A stretch of 64,000 nucleotides of DNA, taken from contig NZ_OZ241968.1 in NCBI RefSeq assembly GCF_965204125.1, positions 1,860,001-1,924,000 of the forward strand, given 5' to 3'. A program made the translations under genes and the position numbers. Positions 10,389 through 18,969 of this stretch are shown in pieces. The DNA is from Poriferisodalis sp965204125 (lineage in GTDB: Bacteria; Actinomycetota; Acidimicrobiia; Acidimicrobiales; Poriferisodalaceae). Below the pieces are notes generated by a model that was not told the origin of the DNA, made no database searches, and saw only the letters and a program-made list of their open reading frames with translations. How positions within the stretch are numbered: the stretch's first letter is position 1; the number at the start of each line of letters is the position of its first letter.

Positions 10389-10667
10389 TCAGGACGGTTC
10401 GGCGGGCGTGTCGTAGCGCTGTTGGGCTTCTGTCTCAGGCACGCCGAGCAGCTCGCCGATGCGCTGCCACGAGACGCCGTCAACGCGAGCTGCGGTCACC
10501 TTGGCGTGAATCAGTTCGTCTGAACTCTTGGGGTCGATGGCGGCGCAGCGGAGCCACCAGTCGGAGATCGGGCGGCGGACGGCTCGATCGAAATCGAAAT
10601 TCTCGAAGCGTCGAGCGATCTCGTCCCAATCGTCGTCGTCGACGGGTTCATCGATTGGCAGTCCCAT
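10389..10667 (-). CDS. Small HTH-like protein, possible antitoxin partner
   Basis: A 92-residue acidic protein of unknown function. ATG 10667 overlaps the stop of the upstream small gene (TGATG), so the two are translated as a pair; an in-frame ATG at 10685 is less likely. The C-terminal third (VDGVSWQRIGELLGVPETEAQQRY) looks like the helix-turn-helix segment found in many small actinobacterial antitoxins and antitoxin-like regulators. The N-terminal half has DWDEIARRFENFDFD and a conserved-looking WWLRCAAIDP segment. Order, overlap and size suggest a regulatory partner for the upstream protein. No palindromic operator was recognised upstream of the pair. Confidence 0.6.
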   Translation of the reverse strand: MGLPIDEPVDDDDWDEIARRFENFDFDRAVRRPISDWWLRCAAIDPKSSDELIHAKVTAARVDGVSWQRIGELLGVPETEAQQRYDTPAEPS

Positions 10668-10909
10668 CACCGCCTGCCGTTCCATCGACGCCGCAGAAAT
10701 CGGGCCCGAGCCGGCATCGCATGGAGGATCTCGGGAATATGTCCCCGAAACTCAATTCCAAGTTCAAGAGGTCGGCCGGAGCGGTCTCCGCCGATGATCA
10801 TCGTCATGTTGTCGATCTCATGTGCGTCGAAGGCGTTTCGATAGGCGTGGAGCATGTCCTCGTCGCTGATGCCGTGCTTCCGCGCAGTAGGACGAATGAA
10901 GGGATCCAC
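10667..10909 (-). CDS. Small protein resembling BrnT/DUF4258-like toxins
   Basis: An 80-residue protein starting at GTG 10909. The pattern is a basic N-terminus, a helix with KHGISDEDMLHAYRNAF, two strands (NMTMIIGGDRSGRPLELGIEF) and the closing HAMPARARFL. The arrangement His-Gly-helix, paired strands, then HAM(x)R is what I remember from small actinobacterial proteins annotated as toxins near BrnT or DUF4258. BrnT is a ribonuclease-type toxin, but catalysis cannot be confirmed here. The stop overlaps the start of the downstream HTH-like gene, the usual toxin-antitoxin coupling. It may instead be a harmless conserved pair; no functional evidence exists in the sequence. Confidence 0.55.
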   Translation of the reverse strand: MDPFIRPTARKHGISDEDMLHAYRNAFDAHEIDNMTMIIGGDRSGRPLELGIEFRGHIPEILHAMPARARFLRRRWNGRR

Positions 10910-10997
10910 GTCACCCTACCGGTTGGTGAGAGTCTGCTCTGCTGGCCGGCAGCGGGTCTTGGTAAACGCAACCACATGCGAATCTGTAGCGGACTAT

Positions 10998-11106
10998 ACG
11001 CTGACTTTCAAGTGATTTTGATGGTTGTGAGTTGCTTGGTTTGGGCGGCGATCGCTACTGGCAGTCCCTTTGGAGTAGTTGAGAGTCACTTGTAAAAGCC
11101 CAGCGT
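10998..11106. repeat. Imperfect inverted repeat in a lower-GC spacer
   Basis: The arms ATACGCTGACTTTCAAGTGA (about 10996-11015) and, on the other strand, ATACGCTGGGCTTTTACAAG plus TGA (about 11086-11108) match apart from a few indels. They enclose about 70 bases. The stretch 10985-11125 is visibly more T-rich than its surroundings. No open frame or transposase lies inside. It could be a degenerate miniature element, a binding region or a large hairpin. Confidence 0.5.
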
Positions 11107-11118
11107 ATGGCCGGTTTT

Positions 11119-11775
11119 CTACTGTGAACTCCGTTGAGAGCTGTTGCGAGTTCGCCTGTGCGTGCCGAAGAGGGTGACGGCGAGGGCGGAGCCGATCATG
11201 CCGCCGGTGGTGGACAGGACGAGGTCGGCGACGGTGTCGTCGTAGGTGAGGTCGAGGCCGCCGCCTGCGCCCGTCTCGGCAACGATCCACTCGGCCGCTT
11301 CCCAGCCCACGATGGCGAGAGCGCCGAGTCCGGCGCCGAGCAACCACGCATCGCCGCGGGACAGACGGTTCGCAGCGCCACCACGGCGGTAGCGCCAGGC
11401 GTGGAATGCGCCGACCAGCAGGATCCAGTTGAGCGTGTGGAGCACGTCGTCGGTGGCGTCGAACGTGTCGTAGACGTACGCCAGGTTGCCGAGCGTGTCG
11501 ATCAGGAACGGGGCCACGATCAGCACATCGGCAGTTGCTGGGTAGGGCCGGAACCGTCCGCGCCATGCGAGCGGCACCACGACTGCCGACAGCATGAACA
11601 GCGGGAACCGGAACGCCATTCCCTTGCCTTCGAGGTGATCGAGCGGCACGGCGATGGCCACCACGAAGCACAGCGCCAGTGCCGCCTTGAACGCCATCGC
11701 CATAGCGACGGCCCGGGGGCGGGCATCCAGTGCGGCGACGCCGATCAGTCGGTTGTCGTCGGCTGCTTTCGTCAC
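11119..11775 (-). CDS. Integral membrane protein, YjdF/DUF2238-like
   Basis: A 218-residue protein starting at GTG 11775 with about six hydrophobic segments: near 26-45, 55-70, 85-100, 112-125, 145-160 and 185-205. Conserved-looking polar positions inside the membrane region are DDVLHTLNW, GWEAAEWIV and LTYDDTVADLVLSTTGG. A late Glu-rich helix followed by a D..DT..DL loop reminds me of the YjdF/DUF2238 membrane family, whose function is unknown. The C-terminal tail is basic and disordered (RRTRNSSQRSSQ). It is transcribed in the same direction as the LLM oxidoreductase upstream, 16 bases from its stop, so they may share an mRNA. The family name is tentative. Confidence 0.6.
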   Translation of the reverse strand: MTKAADDNRLIGVAALDARPRAVAMAMAFKAALALCFVVAIAVPLDHLEGKGMAFRFPLFMLSAVVVPLAWRGRFRPYPATADVLIVAPFLIDTLGNLAYVYDTFDATDDVLHTLNWILLVGAFHAWRYRRGGAANRLSRGDAWLLGAGLGALAIVGWEAAEWIVAETGAGGGLDLTYDDTVADLVLSTTGGMIGSALAVTLFGTHRRTRNSSQRSSQ

Positions 11776-11791
11776 CGTTCGCAGGCCGTGC

Positions 11792-12934
11792 TCAGGAGCC
11801 TGCTCGCAGGGGAGCGATCACGCCTTCGGCGAATTCGTTGAGCATGGCCAGCTCTTGGTCTTGCGTGAAGTAGCCGACGTGGTGCCACAGGAAGAACTCG
11901 GTAACGCCGAACTCCTCGTGCAGCGAGGCGACGTGGTCGAGTTCCTCCTCCTGGCTGCCGCGCCAGACACGGCCCATCGGCACCACGTAGGGCGGCGCGT
12001 TGTAGGCCCAGTTGAACAGCTCCTCGAAGCCGGTGTACAGGTCGGCGCCCTCGGCTGGCGTGCGGCCCATCGTGAGGTGGCCGCCGATCGCCAGTGCATC
12101 AGCCGCCGTGGTGTCGCGCCCCGAGCTGTGCGCTTCTTCGAGATAGATGTCGAGCGCTGTGCCGATGAAGCTCTGCCGCTCGGGTGCCACGAAGCTGACC
12201 ATCTTTCCGCCCTCGCGGGCCCAGAACTTCGAGGTCTCCATGCTGTAGCTGAACGGCGCGTACACCGGCGGGTGCGGCTGCTGCAGCGGCCGGGGCACGA
12301 TGCCGATCTCGCGCAGCGTCTTGTTCTCGTCGACCGCCGTCGGGTCGAAGTCGTCGGTCGGCGGGAAGTGCCATTCCATCTCGGGCGGGGCCTCCCAGAA
12401 CTCGCCTTGGATCGACACCTTGTCCTGCGTCCACAGCGACTTCACCAGGTGCCAGTTCTCGTACAGGGCCCGGCGGCTGCGCTGGTCGGCATCGGATTTG
12501 TCGGACTCGGTGGAGGTGATGCCCAGGTGCTGGCCGAATGTGCCGGTCCAGCGCGGCGTGTTGCCGCGGGTGAAGCCCACGAAGGTGCGGCCGCCGGTGA
12601 AGTGGTCGAGGATGGCGATGTTCTCGGCGAGCTGAATGGGGTTCACGGCGGTGAGGTTCATGCCGAGCTGGCCCACCCGCATCCGCTCGGTGTGCTGGGC
12701 CACGAAGTAGTCCCAGAACAGCGGGTTGGTGGTGGTTTCGATGCCCTCCACCTGCATGTGCTGCTCGGTCATGGCGAACCCGTCGTACCCCACCGACTCG
12801 GCGAACTGCATCTGTGTCCGCACGTGATCCATGAGGGTCTGCCAACGCTCGGGCATCGACCCGGCGAGGCCGATCTGCTCGTCACGACGGCGCATGTACG
12901 GCACGACGAGGATCGTGAAGCGGAAGTCGGTCAT
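11792..12934 (-). CDS. LLM class flavin-dependent oxidoreductase
   Basis: A 380-residue luciferase-like monooxygenase with a TIM barrel binding FMN or coenzyme F420. The N-terminal strand FTILVVPYM, the segment GYDGFAMTEQHMQ, the NPIQLAENIAILDHFTGGRTFVGFTRG motif (strand-helix around residues 100-130) and the C-terminal helix typical of the family are present. A short insertion after residue 155 carries a Trp-rich stretch. AAGGACC lies before ATG 12934. It is divergent from the phenylacetate-CoA ligase gene, and the context of ring and side-chain catabolism fits a monooxygenase role. The substrate cannot be inferred. Confidence 0.85.
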   Translation of the reverse strand: MTDFRFTILVVPYMRRRDEQIGLAGSMPERWQTLMDHVRTQMQFAESVGYDGFAMTEQHMQVEGIETTTNPLFWDYFVAQHTERMRVGQLGMNLTAVNPIQLAENIAILDHFTGGRTFVGFTRGNTPRWTGTFGQHLGITSTESDKSDADQRSRRALYENWHLVKSLWTQDKVSIQGEFWEAPPEMEWHFPPTDDFDPTAVDENKTLREIGIVPRPLQQPHPPVYAPFSYSMETSKFWAREGGKMVSFVAPERQSFIGTALDIYLEEAHSSGRDTTAADALAIGGHLTMGRTPAEGADLYTGFEELFNWAYNAPPYVVPMGRVWRGSQEEELDHVASLHEEFGVTEFFLWHHVGYFTQDQELAMLNEFAEGVIAPLRAGS

Positions 12935-13059
12935 GGAGACTGGGGTCCTTTCGGCTCACCGCACCTTGCGGCAGCGGCCGCACAGACTGCAACACTAGGA
13001 AACCGGCTGGCTCCTGAACCGGCCAGCCCAGCGTCATCCGAGCGGGGAGGAACCGCCAG

Positions 13060-14358
13060 ATGCCCAAGTTCGAGCCCACCGCCGGGCGGGGATTGCATCC
13101 CATCGAGAATGCCCCGATCCCCGAGATCCGAGCGCTCCAGCTGGAGCGGCTGAAGTGGAGCCTGGCGCACGCGTACGCACATGTGCCCGCGTACCAGCAG
13201 CTGTTCGACGAGGCGGGGGTTCACCCGTCCGATCTGCACACCCTCGATGATTTGGCGCGCTTCCCGTTCACGTCCAAGACCGAGCTGCGCGAGAACTACC
13301 CCTTCGGCATGTTCGCCGTGCCGCGGGAGCAGGTGCTGCGGGTGCATGCCTCATCGGGGACTACGGGCAAGCCGACCGTGGTCGGCTACACGCAGTCCGA
13401 CTTGGACATGTGGGCGCACGTGTTCGGGCGCTCGCTGATGGCGGCGGGTGTACGACCGGGCGACGTGGTCCACGTCTCCTACGGCTACGGGCTGTTCACC
13501 GGCGGGCTGGGGGCGCACTACGGGGCCGAGCAGTACGGCTGCACCGTGGTGCCGGCGTCGGTGGGCCAGACCGCCCGGCAGGTGCAGCTGCTGGTGGACT
13601 TCGACGCCGATGTGCTGTGCGCCACGCCGTCGTACGCGCTGGTCGTCGCCGACGAGTTCCGCAACCAGGGCATCGACCCGGCGTCGACGTCGCTGCGGGT
13701 GGGGATCTTCGGGGCGGAACCGTGGTCGGAGGCGATGCGGGCCGAACTCGAGGAGGCCTTCGGCATCGACGCCGTCGACATCTACGGCCTCTCGGAGGTC
13801 ATCGGCGGGGGTGTCGCCAACGAGTGCGTGGAAACCAAGGACGGGCCGACGATCTGGGAGGACCACTTCTATCCGGAGGTCATCGACCCTGATTCGGGCG
13901 AGGTGCTGCCCGAAGGCGAGACGGGCGAGCTGGTGTTCACCTCGCTGACCAAGGTGGCGATGCCGGTGATCCGGTACCGCACCCGCGACATCTGCTCATT
14001 GCAGCCCGGCACGGCTCGCTCGATGCGTCGCATGGGACGGGTTGCGGCGCGCAGCGACGACATGCTCATCATCCGTGGCGTCAACGTGTTCCCGAGCCAG
14101 TTCGAGGAGCTGGTGTCGGCCGATCCGAGGCTGACCGGTCATTTCTTTCTCGAAGTGCATTCGCGGGGCCGCATGGAGGGCATCACCGCCGTGCTGGAGC
14201 CCAAGCCCGACGGCGGCGACCACGATGCGATCGCCGCAGACTTCACCAGCACGGTGCGCCAGCGCATCGGCATCGCTGTCGACGTCCGCACCGTCGAACC
14301 TGAGGGCATCCCGCGCTCAGAAGGAAAGGCGCAGCGCGTCCGCGACCTCCGAGGCTGA
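13060..14358 (+). CDS. paaK: Phenylacetate-CoA ligase family protein
   Basis: A 432-residue ATP-dependent ligase of the adenylate-forming superfamily that activates aryl acids to CoA thioesters. The phosphate loop SSGTTGKPTVVGYT begins at residue 98. Further on are IYGLSEVIGGGVANEC (about 245-260), the GETGELVFTSL turn and the RTRDI hinge, then the small C-terminal domain with RGVNVFPSQFEE and a late Lys in GKAQRVRD. A GGGAGG site precedes ATG 13060. The length matches PaaK. It is followed by NIPSNAP and HpaI-aldolase genes on the same strand. The rest of the phenylacetate pathway is absent, so the acid may be something other than phenylacetate. Confidence 0.85.
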   Translation: MPKFEPTAGRGLHPIENAPIPEIRALQLERLKWSLAHAYAHVPAYQQLFDEAGVHPSDLHTLDDLARFPFTSKTELRENYPFGMFAVPREQVLRVHASSGTTGKPTVVGYTQSDLDMWAHVFGRSLMAAGVRPGDVVHVSYGYGLFTGGLGAHYGAEQYGCTVVPASVGQTARQVQLLVDFDADVLCATPSYALVVADEFRNQGIDPASTSLRVGIFGAEPWSEAMRAELEEAFGIDAVDIYGLSEVIGGGVANECVETKDGPTIWEDHFYPEVIDPDSGEVLPEGETGELVFTSLTKVAMPVIRYRTRDICSLQPGTARSMRRMGRVAARSDDMLIIRGVNVFPSQFEELVSADPRLTGHFFLEVHSRGRMEGITAVLEPKPDGGDHDAIAADFTSTVRQRIGIAVDVRTVEPEGIPRSEGKAQRVRDLRG

Positions 14359-14435
14359 GCACATGGGCGGCGCGCTACGGTGCGGCGGTCGAGCCAGGCC
14401 GGGGCATGGCTTGGGCACCGCCGAAGGAGACAGTC

Positions 14436-14744
14436 ATGAGCTTTGTGGAGATGCGGCACTACCGGCTGAAGGTGGGTGCCCCTGAACGCTGGGTGAAGGA
14501 GTACTTCGAGAAGGGCTACGAAGCGCAGCGCAAGTACCTGGGCGAGCCGGTGGGCTACTACACCACCGAGTTCGGCGGCATCAACGAGATCTACCACCTG
14601 TGGCGTTACGACACGCTCGAGGAGCGTGCCCAGAAGCGCAAGGCGCTGTTCGAGGATCCGCAGTGGCTGGAGTTCGTCAGGGAGATCGCGCCCTTGGTGG
14701 AGATTCAGGAGAACGTGATGCTGCGCGACATCTTCGAGAGCTGA
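14436..14744 (+). CDS. NIPSNAP family protein
   Basis: A 102-residue ferredoxin-like (dimeric alpha-beta barrel) protein. The opening VEMRHYRLKVG, the central GYYTTEFGGINEIYHLWRYDTLEERAQKR and the closing NVMLRDIF match the NIPSNAP domain. GAAGGAG before ATG 14436 fixes the start. In bacterial gene clusters NIPSNAP proteins accompany degradative enzymes, possibly as small monooxygenases or stabilising partners, but their reaction is not established. It lies 77 bases after paaK and 16 bases before the aldolase, which suggests one operon. Confidence 0.85.
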   Translation: MSFVEMRHYRLKVGAPERWVKEYFEKGYEAQRKYLGEPVGYYTTEFGGINEIYHLWRYDTLEERAQKRKALFEDPQWLEFVREIAPLVEIQENVMLRDIFES

Positions 14745-14760
14745 GCTGGAGCGCACACCT

Positions 14761-15564
14761 ATGCCGAACACGATGATGGACACTTGGGCCGCTGGCGACG
14801 AGACGCTGGGCACCTGGCTGTCGATGGCGTCGAGCCATTCGGCCGAGATCGCTGGGCGTGCCGGCTTCGACTATGTGTGCGTCGACATGCAGCACGGCGT
14901 GGCCGATTACCAGGTTGCCGTGGAGATGATGCAGGCCATCGAGATGGGTGGCGGTACGCCCATCGTGCGGGTGCCGTGGAACGAGCCCGGCATCATCGGG
15001 CGGGTGCTCGATGCGGGGGCGCGGGGCGTCGTTGTGCCCATGGTGAACTCGGTCGCCGAGGCGCAGGCCGCCGTGTCTGCCTGCAAGTACCCGCCGCTGG
15101 GTGCCCGCAGCTTCGGCCCGGTGCTGGTGGCTGCTCGGGCGGCGGCGGGGGAGAACTACTTCGAGGTGGCGAACGACACCACGGCATGCATTCCCATGAT
15201 CGAGACCCGCCAAGCGGTCGAGGCGCTGGATGAGATCCTGGCGATCGAGGGCGTCGATGCCATCTACGTCGGCCCGGCCGACCTGTCGATCAGCTACGGC
15301 TACGGCCCCGGCTACACCGACGATCACGCCGACTACAAGGCAGCGCTGGAGCACATCGCCGAACGGTGCGCCGCACACGGCGTGGTGGCGGGCATCCACT
15401 CCACGGCATCACTCTCGGCGGACCGCCGCGGCAAAGGCTTCCGCATGCAAACGGTGGCAGGCGACGCCATGGCGCTCGGCCGCGGCATGGCCCGCGACCT
15501 CCGCACCGCCCGCGAGTCCGGCGTAGCCGAAGCCGCCACCGGAGCCGACTCCAAGATCTACTGA
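14761..15564 (+). CDS. HpcH/HpaI family aldolase
   Basis: A 267-residue class II aldolase of the HpcH/HpaI family, which cleaves 2-keto-3-deoxy or 4-hydroxy-2-oxo acids to pyruvate and an aldehyde. Visible: a catalytic His45 in VDMQHGVADY, an Arg in IVRVPWNEP, the metal-binding region PMIETRQAVE, and GPADLSISYGYG. The signature VPMVNSVAEAQAAVSACKYPP occupies about residues 96-116. The length fits the family. The gene follows the NIPSNAP gene by 16 bases. With PaaK and the LLM oxidoreductase it looks like a small catabolic cluster; the natural substrate is unknown. Confidence 0.88.
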   Translation: MPNTMMDTWAAGDETLGTWLSMASSHSAEIAGRAGFDYVCVDMQHGVADYQVAVEMMQAIEMGGGTPIVRVPWNEPGIIGRVLDAGARGVVVPMVNSVAEAQAAVSACKYPPLGARSFGPVLVAARAAAGENYFEVANDTTACIPMIETRQAVEALDEILAIEGVDAIYVGPADLSISYGYGPGYTDDHADYKAALEHIAERCAAHGVVAGIHSTASLSADRRGKGFRMQTVAGDAMALGRGMARDLRTARESGVAEAATGADSKIY

Positions 15565-15805
15565 CTCGGGCTCGTCTGCCTTCATGACCGCGCCAACGGG
15601 CTGTCGGCCGAGACAGGTGTGACTCGGCCTCGGCAGTGCTCTCGACCGGCACTCGCGCGTCAATTCGTAGGTGCGCGCCACCCCTAGTTGTCACACCCCC
15701 TCTCTACGTTGGACATCAGTGAGGCGGAGGCCGATCAGCGGCTCCGCAACCGGCACGTCGGGCGGTCACGCCGGATGAGTCGGGGTCTGCAGAAAGGGAA
15801 AGACA

Positions 15806-16642
15806 GTGGGCGCAACGTCAACAAATGGGACTGGGAACGGGCAGCTCAAGCGGAGCAGCAGGGCACCGTGGGAGCGCGGTGACGACGACGCATTGGCAAG
15901 CGACGCACAGCAAGCGAAGAGCTCCAAGAAGGCCAAGGGCGGCAAGAAGAGCGGCAAGGGCTCGACATCTGACCGGTCGAAGGCGTGGATGCTGCTCGAC
16001 CGGTCTGGCTCGATGTCGGGGCTTGAGGTAGCAGTCGTACACGGCGTCAACGGGTTCATGGCCGAACAGGCGGCCCTGCCGGACAAGTGCAAGGTCACGC
16101 TCGTCCAGTTCGACTCCGAGGAACCGTTCGAGGTCCTCGCTGACGCTGTGCCCGTCAAGAAGGCGAGCGCGCTGTCAGTCGAGCAGTACTGCCCGCGTGC
16201 CGCGACGCCTCTTCTGGACGCGATCGGCTCGCTGATCGGGCGGGCCGACGAGCGAGCGAAGCGGCGCCGCAAGGCTGGCAAGGAGCCCGAGGATCAGACC
16301 GTTCTGATCGTTTCCGATGGCCTGGAAAACGCCAGCACCGACTTCACGTGGGCCGATATCCACCGGCTCGTCAGCAGCCGGCGCGAGCAGGGATGGGCCT
16401 TCGTGTTCATGGGTGCCAACCAAGACTCGTACTTCGAGGGCGCCCGGCTGGGCGTCGAACCGGGGAACGTGCAGAACTACGAGGCATCTGACGAGGGCGT
16501 CGGCGAGGCGTTCGCGTCGGTGAGCCGGGCGTACAGCGAGCGTCGGACGAGGCACTCCACCGTGGGCCTGACGCCCGACAACGACGACTTCTTCGGAGGC
16601 GTACGCGAAGCCGAGGAGGGGATGCGACGCCGCTCGCAGTGA
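15806..16642 (+). CDS. VWA domain-containing protein
   Basis: A 278-residue cytoplasmic protein starting at GTG 15806 after GGGAAAG. The first 58 residues are disordered and Lys/Ser-rich. A von Willebrand factor A domain follows, with a complete MIDAS metal site: Asp65, Ser67 and Ser69 in DRSGSMSG, a Thr in RAATPLLDAIG and Asp in VSDGLENAS. Basic RAKRRRKAGKEPED is inserted after the Thr loop. Such soluble VWA proteins usually scaffold AAA ATPases or stress proteins, but none is adjacent. No signal peptide is visible. The 241 bases upstream hold a TACGTT hexamer at 15705-15710 that could give a long leader, and nothing else I recognise. Confidence 0.8.
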   Translation: MGATSTNGTGNGQLKRSSRAPWERGDDDALASDAQQAKSSKKAKGGKKSGKGSTSDRSKAWMLLDRSGSMSGLEVAVVHGVNGFMAEQAALPDKCKVTLVQFDSEEPFEVLADAVPVKKASALSVEQYCPRAATPLLDAIGSLIGRADERAKRRRKAGKEPEDQTVLIVSDGLENASTDFTWADIHRLVSSRREQGWAFVFMGANQDSYFEGARLGVEPGNVQNYEASDEGVGEAFASVSRAYSERRTRHSTVGLTPDNDDFFGGVREAEEGMRRRSQ

Positions 16643-16749
16643 GCCAGGCCCCGGTGCTTGCGGCTGAGGTAGCGGCGACCGTGTGAACCGGGCGGTGCTT
16701 GGAGGCTGGACAGTACGATCCGCTGCGGGGACCGACCTGGGAGGGGAAC

Positions 16750-17898
16750 GTGGAAGTCGACTATCCGATCATCTCGGCCGACTCGCACATTGCGGAGGCA
16801 CGCAACACCTACGTCGACTACATCGACCCCAAGTGGCGCGATGTGGCGCCACGGGTCGAGTGGACCGAAGAGCGCGGCGATGTCTACGTCATCGACGGCA
16901 TGAAGCGCACGATCGACATGGGTCTCATCGCTGCCGCAGGTCAGAAGCCTGAGGAGCTCAAGCGCAGCGCGGCGTACGAGGAACTGCCGATCAGCAGCTA
17001 CGACCCGGCCACGCGGACCGCCGACCAGGACCGAGACGGCGTTTCTGCTGAGGTGATCTACCCGTCGGTGGGCATGGTGCTGTGCAACCACTCCGACCCC
17101 GACTACAAGAAGGCGACCATGGACGCCTACAACCGGTGGATCGCCGACTACTGCTCGGTGGACACCGACCGGCTGCTGGCAGTAGGGCAGACGGCACTCC
17201 GCTCGGTGGAAGAGGCCATCAGCGACATCGAGGCCATGGCCGAGGCGGGCATGCGCGGCGTGATGATGTCGGGCAACCCTCATACCGAATTCGACTTCGA
17301 CGACCCCCAATGGGACCCCTTCTGGCAGGCCGCCGTCGACCTCAACTTGCCCGTGTCGTGGCACATCCTCACCAGCCGCGGCCAAGGCCGGCCCCGGGGG
17401 CCGAAGGCGAACGCCTTCATGACCATCATCCGGGCGAACCAGGACATCATGGGCACGCTGGTGTTCGGCGGCGTGTTCGAGCGCAACCCCGGCTTGCGGG
17501 TGGTCTGCGTCGAAGCCGACGCCGGCTGGGTGCCGCACTTCATGTACCGGATGGACCACGCCTACAAGCGTCACCGGTACTGGCTGCCGCCGGGCCAGGA
17601 GCTGTCCAAGCTGCCCAGCGAGTACTTCAGCGAGCACATCTACACGACGTTCCAGGACGACTGGGTGGCGTTCAAGATGGTGAACGACGTCAATCACAAG
17701 CGGCTGCTGTGGGCGAACGACTTCCCGCACTCCGACAGCACCTGGCCCTGGAGCCAGGAGCTGCTCGACGAGCACTCGGCGAATCTGACGCCCGAGCAGC
17801 AGCAGGACATCCTCTGCAACAACTCGGCCGAGCTGTACGACATCGACCTATCGAAGCTGCCTGTCGGCGGCGATCGACTGGCCGCCAGCGCAGCCTGA
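16750..17898 (+). CDS. Amidohydrolase family 2 metal-dependent hydrolase
   Basis: A 382-residue TIM-barrel hydrolase of the amidohydrolase-2 group, related to ACMS decarboxylase and gamma-resorcylate decarboxylase. Visible features: the N-terminal metal pair as D-S-H at residues 11-13 (this group often has Asp in place of the first His), SWHI in mid-barrel, the catalytic Asp in LLWANDFPHSDSTWP, and the C-terminal NNSAELYDID motif that closes the family. GTG 16750 is chosen because GGGAGGGG directly precedes it; a frame from 16699 would add 17 poorly conserved residues. Likely a decarboxylase or hydrolase of ring or carboxylate substrates. Confidence 0.85.
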   Translation: MEVDYPIISADSHIAEARNTYVDYIDPKWRDVAPRVEWTEERGDVYVIDGMKRTIDMGLIAAAGQKPEELKRSAAYEELPISSYDPATRTADQDRDGVSAEVIYPSVGMVLCNHSDPDYKKATMDAYNRWIADYCSVDTDRLLAVGQTALRSVEEAISDIEAMAEAGMRGVMMSGNPHTEFDFDDPQWDPFWQAAVDLNLPVSWHILTSRGQGRPRGPKANAFMTIIRANQDIMGTLVFGGVFERNPGLRVVCVEADAGWVPHFMYRMDHAYKRHRYWLPPGQELSKLPSEYFSEHIYTTFQDDWVAFKMVNDVNHKRLLWANDFPHSDSTWPWSQELLDEHSANLTPEQQQDILCNNSAELYDIDLSKLPVGGDRLAASAA

Positions 17899-17961
17899 GG
17901 GCAAAGCGGCCAGCACCTCGTCGACAACCGTCTGGGCGGGTGCTTCGGCCCGGACGCACAG

Positions 17962-17986
17962 CCGGCTGAGCCTCGCTCTCAGCCGG
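17962..17986 (+). terminator. Perfect 9-bp hairpin downstream of the amidohydrolase
   Basis: CCGGCTGAG, loop CCTCGCT, CTCAGCCGG. It lies 64 bases after the stop codon and before the AIM24 gene. No T-tract follows, as is common in high-GC actinobacteria. Confidence 0.6.
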
Positions 17987-18060
17987 TACCGGGGCGTTCA
18001 GCCTCGCCGCCGAACCTGTGCATAAGCGCATGAACCCGACAGGTACCGTGGGCCATGAGC

Positions 18061-18082
18061 GCCGCGAGCGCTCGCTAGCGGC
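18061..18082 (+). promoter_or_regulatory. Hairpin just upstream of the AIM24 gene ribosome site
   Basis: GCCGC-g-AGC, loop GCTC, GCT-a-GCGGC forms an eight-pair stem with one mismatch. It ends about nine bases before the GAGGAG site of the next gene, so it could influence translation. Function is inferred from position only. Confidence 0.3.
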
Positions 18083-18105
18083 GTACCAGCGAGGAGCCAC
18101 CACCT

Positions 18106-18882
18106 ATGCAGAGCCACGAGGTCGACTACGAGATCTTCGGCGACGACATGCAGTTCGTCGAGGTCGAGCTGGATCCGGGCGAGACCGTTGTCGGCGAGGC
18201 CGGCACGATGATGTTCATCGAAGACGGCATCACGTTCGAATCGGTCATGGGCGATGGCTCCCAACCAGACTCAGGCATGTGGGGCAAGCTCAAGGGCGCC
18301 GGCAAGCGGGTCATATCCGGTGAGTCGCTGTTCCTCACCCACTTCACCAACACCGAAGCTGGCGGCAAGGCGAAAGTCGGATTCGCTGCGGGATATCCGG
18401 GCAAGATCATCCCGGTCGACCTGGCGCAGATGGGGGGCGAGATCATCGCCCAGCGAGACGCCTTCCTGTGCGCGGCGCTCGGCACCAAGCTCGACATCGC
18501 CTGGCAGCGCGGCATTGGCACGGGCCTTTTCGGCGGGGAGGGCTTCATCCTTCAGCGCCTGTCGGGAGACGGGATGGCATTCCTGCACGCCGGCGGCTCG
18601 ATCAAGGCCGTGCAGTTGAATAACCAGACGGTGAGGCTCGACACCGGCTGCCTCGTGGCACTGCAGCCCTCGCTGCAGTACTCGATCGAGCGCGCAGGCA
18701 ACCTCAAGTCGATGTTCTTCGGGGGGGAGGGACTGTTCCTGGCGACCGTGTCGGGCACCGGCTGGGTGTGGCTGCAGTCGTTGCCGTTCGAGCGGCTGTC
18801 GTCGCGGGTGCTGGCCAACGCCGCCGGACCCATGTCCGACGACTCCCGCGGCCTGCTCTCGGGACTGCTCGAGCGCAGCTGA
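18106..18882 (+). CDS. AIM24 / TIGR00266 family protein
   Basis: A 258-residue protein of the AIM24 family, a double-stranded beta-helix fold. The signature begins with VEVELDPGETVVGEAGTMMFIEDG and continues with the Gly-rich FGGEGFILQRLSGDGMAFLHAGG in the middle and GGEGLFLATVSGTGWVWLQSLPF near the end, the expected family pattern. Bacterial members have no proven function; the yeast relative helps mitochondrial inner-membrane architecture. GAGGAG precedes ATG 18106, and a small hairpin lies upstream of it. There is no signal peptide or membrane segment. The gene stands alone between two hairpins and the downstream 356-residue protein. Confidence 0.88.
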   Translation: MQSHEVDYEIFGDDMQFVEVELDPGETVVGEAGTMMFIEDGITFESVMGDGSQPDSGMWGKLKGAGKRVISGESLFLTHFTNTEAGGKAKVGFAAGYPGKIIPVDLAQMGGEIIAQRDAFLCAALGTKLDIAWQRGIGTGLFGGEGFILQRLSGDGMAFLHAGGSIKAVQLNNQTVRLDTGCLVALQPSLQYSIERAGNLKSMFFGGEGLFLATVSGTGWVWLQSLPFERLSSRVLANAAGPMSDDSRGLLSGLLERS

Positions 18883-18969
18883 CGGCCGCGGCACCGACCG
18901 AGGGCGCGGTCGCACGACGCGTCGCCCGGACCTAGCCGAGCGGCGTCCGCTCCGGCCAGACTGGCGGAC

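Noticed and set aside
10985..11125. Insertion sequence
   Set aside because: Inverted arms are imperfect, only about 110 bases apart, and no transposase or target duplication is visible.
15688..15882. Small 64-codon frame before the VWA gene
   Set aside because: No ribosome site, overlaps the VWA gene in another frame, and no recognisable features.
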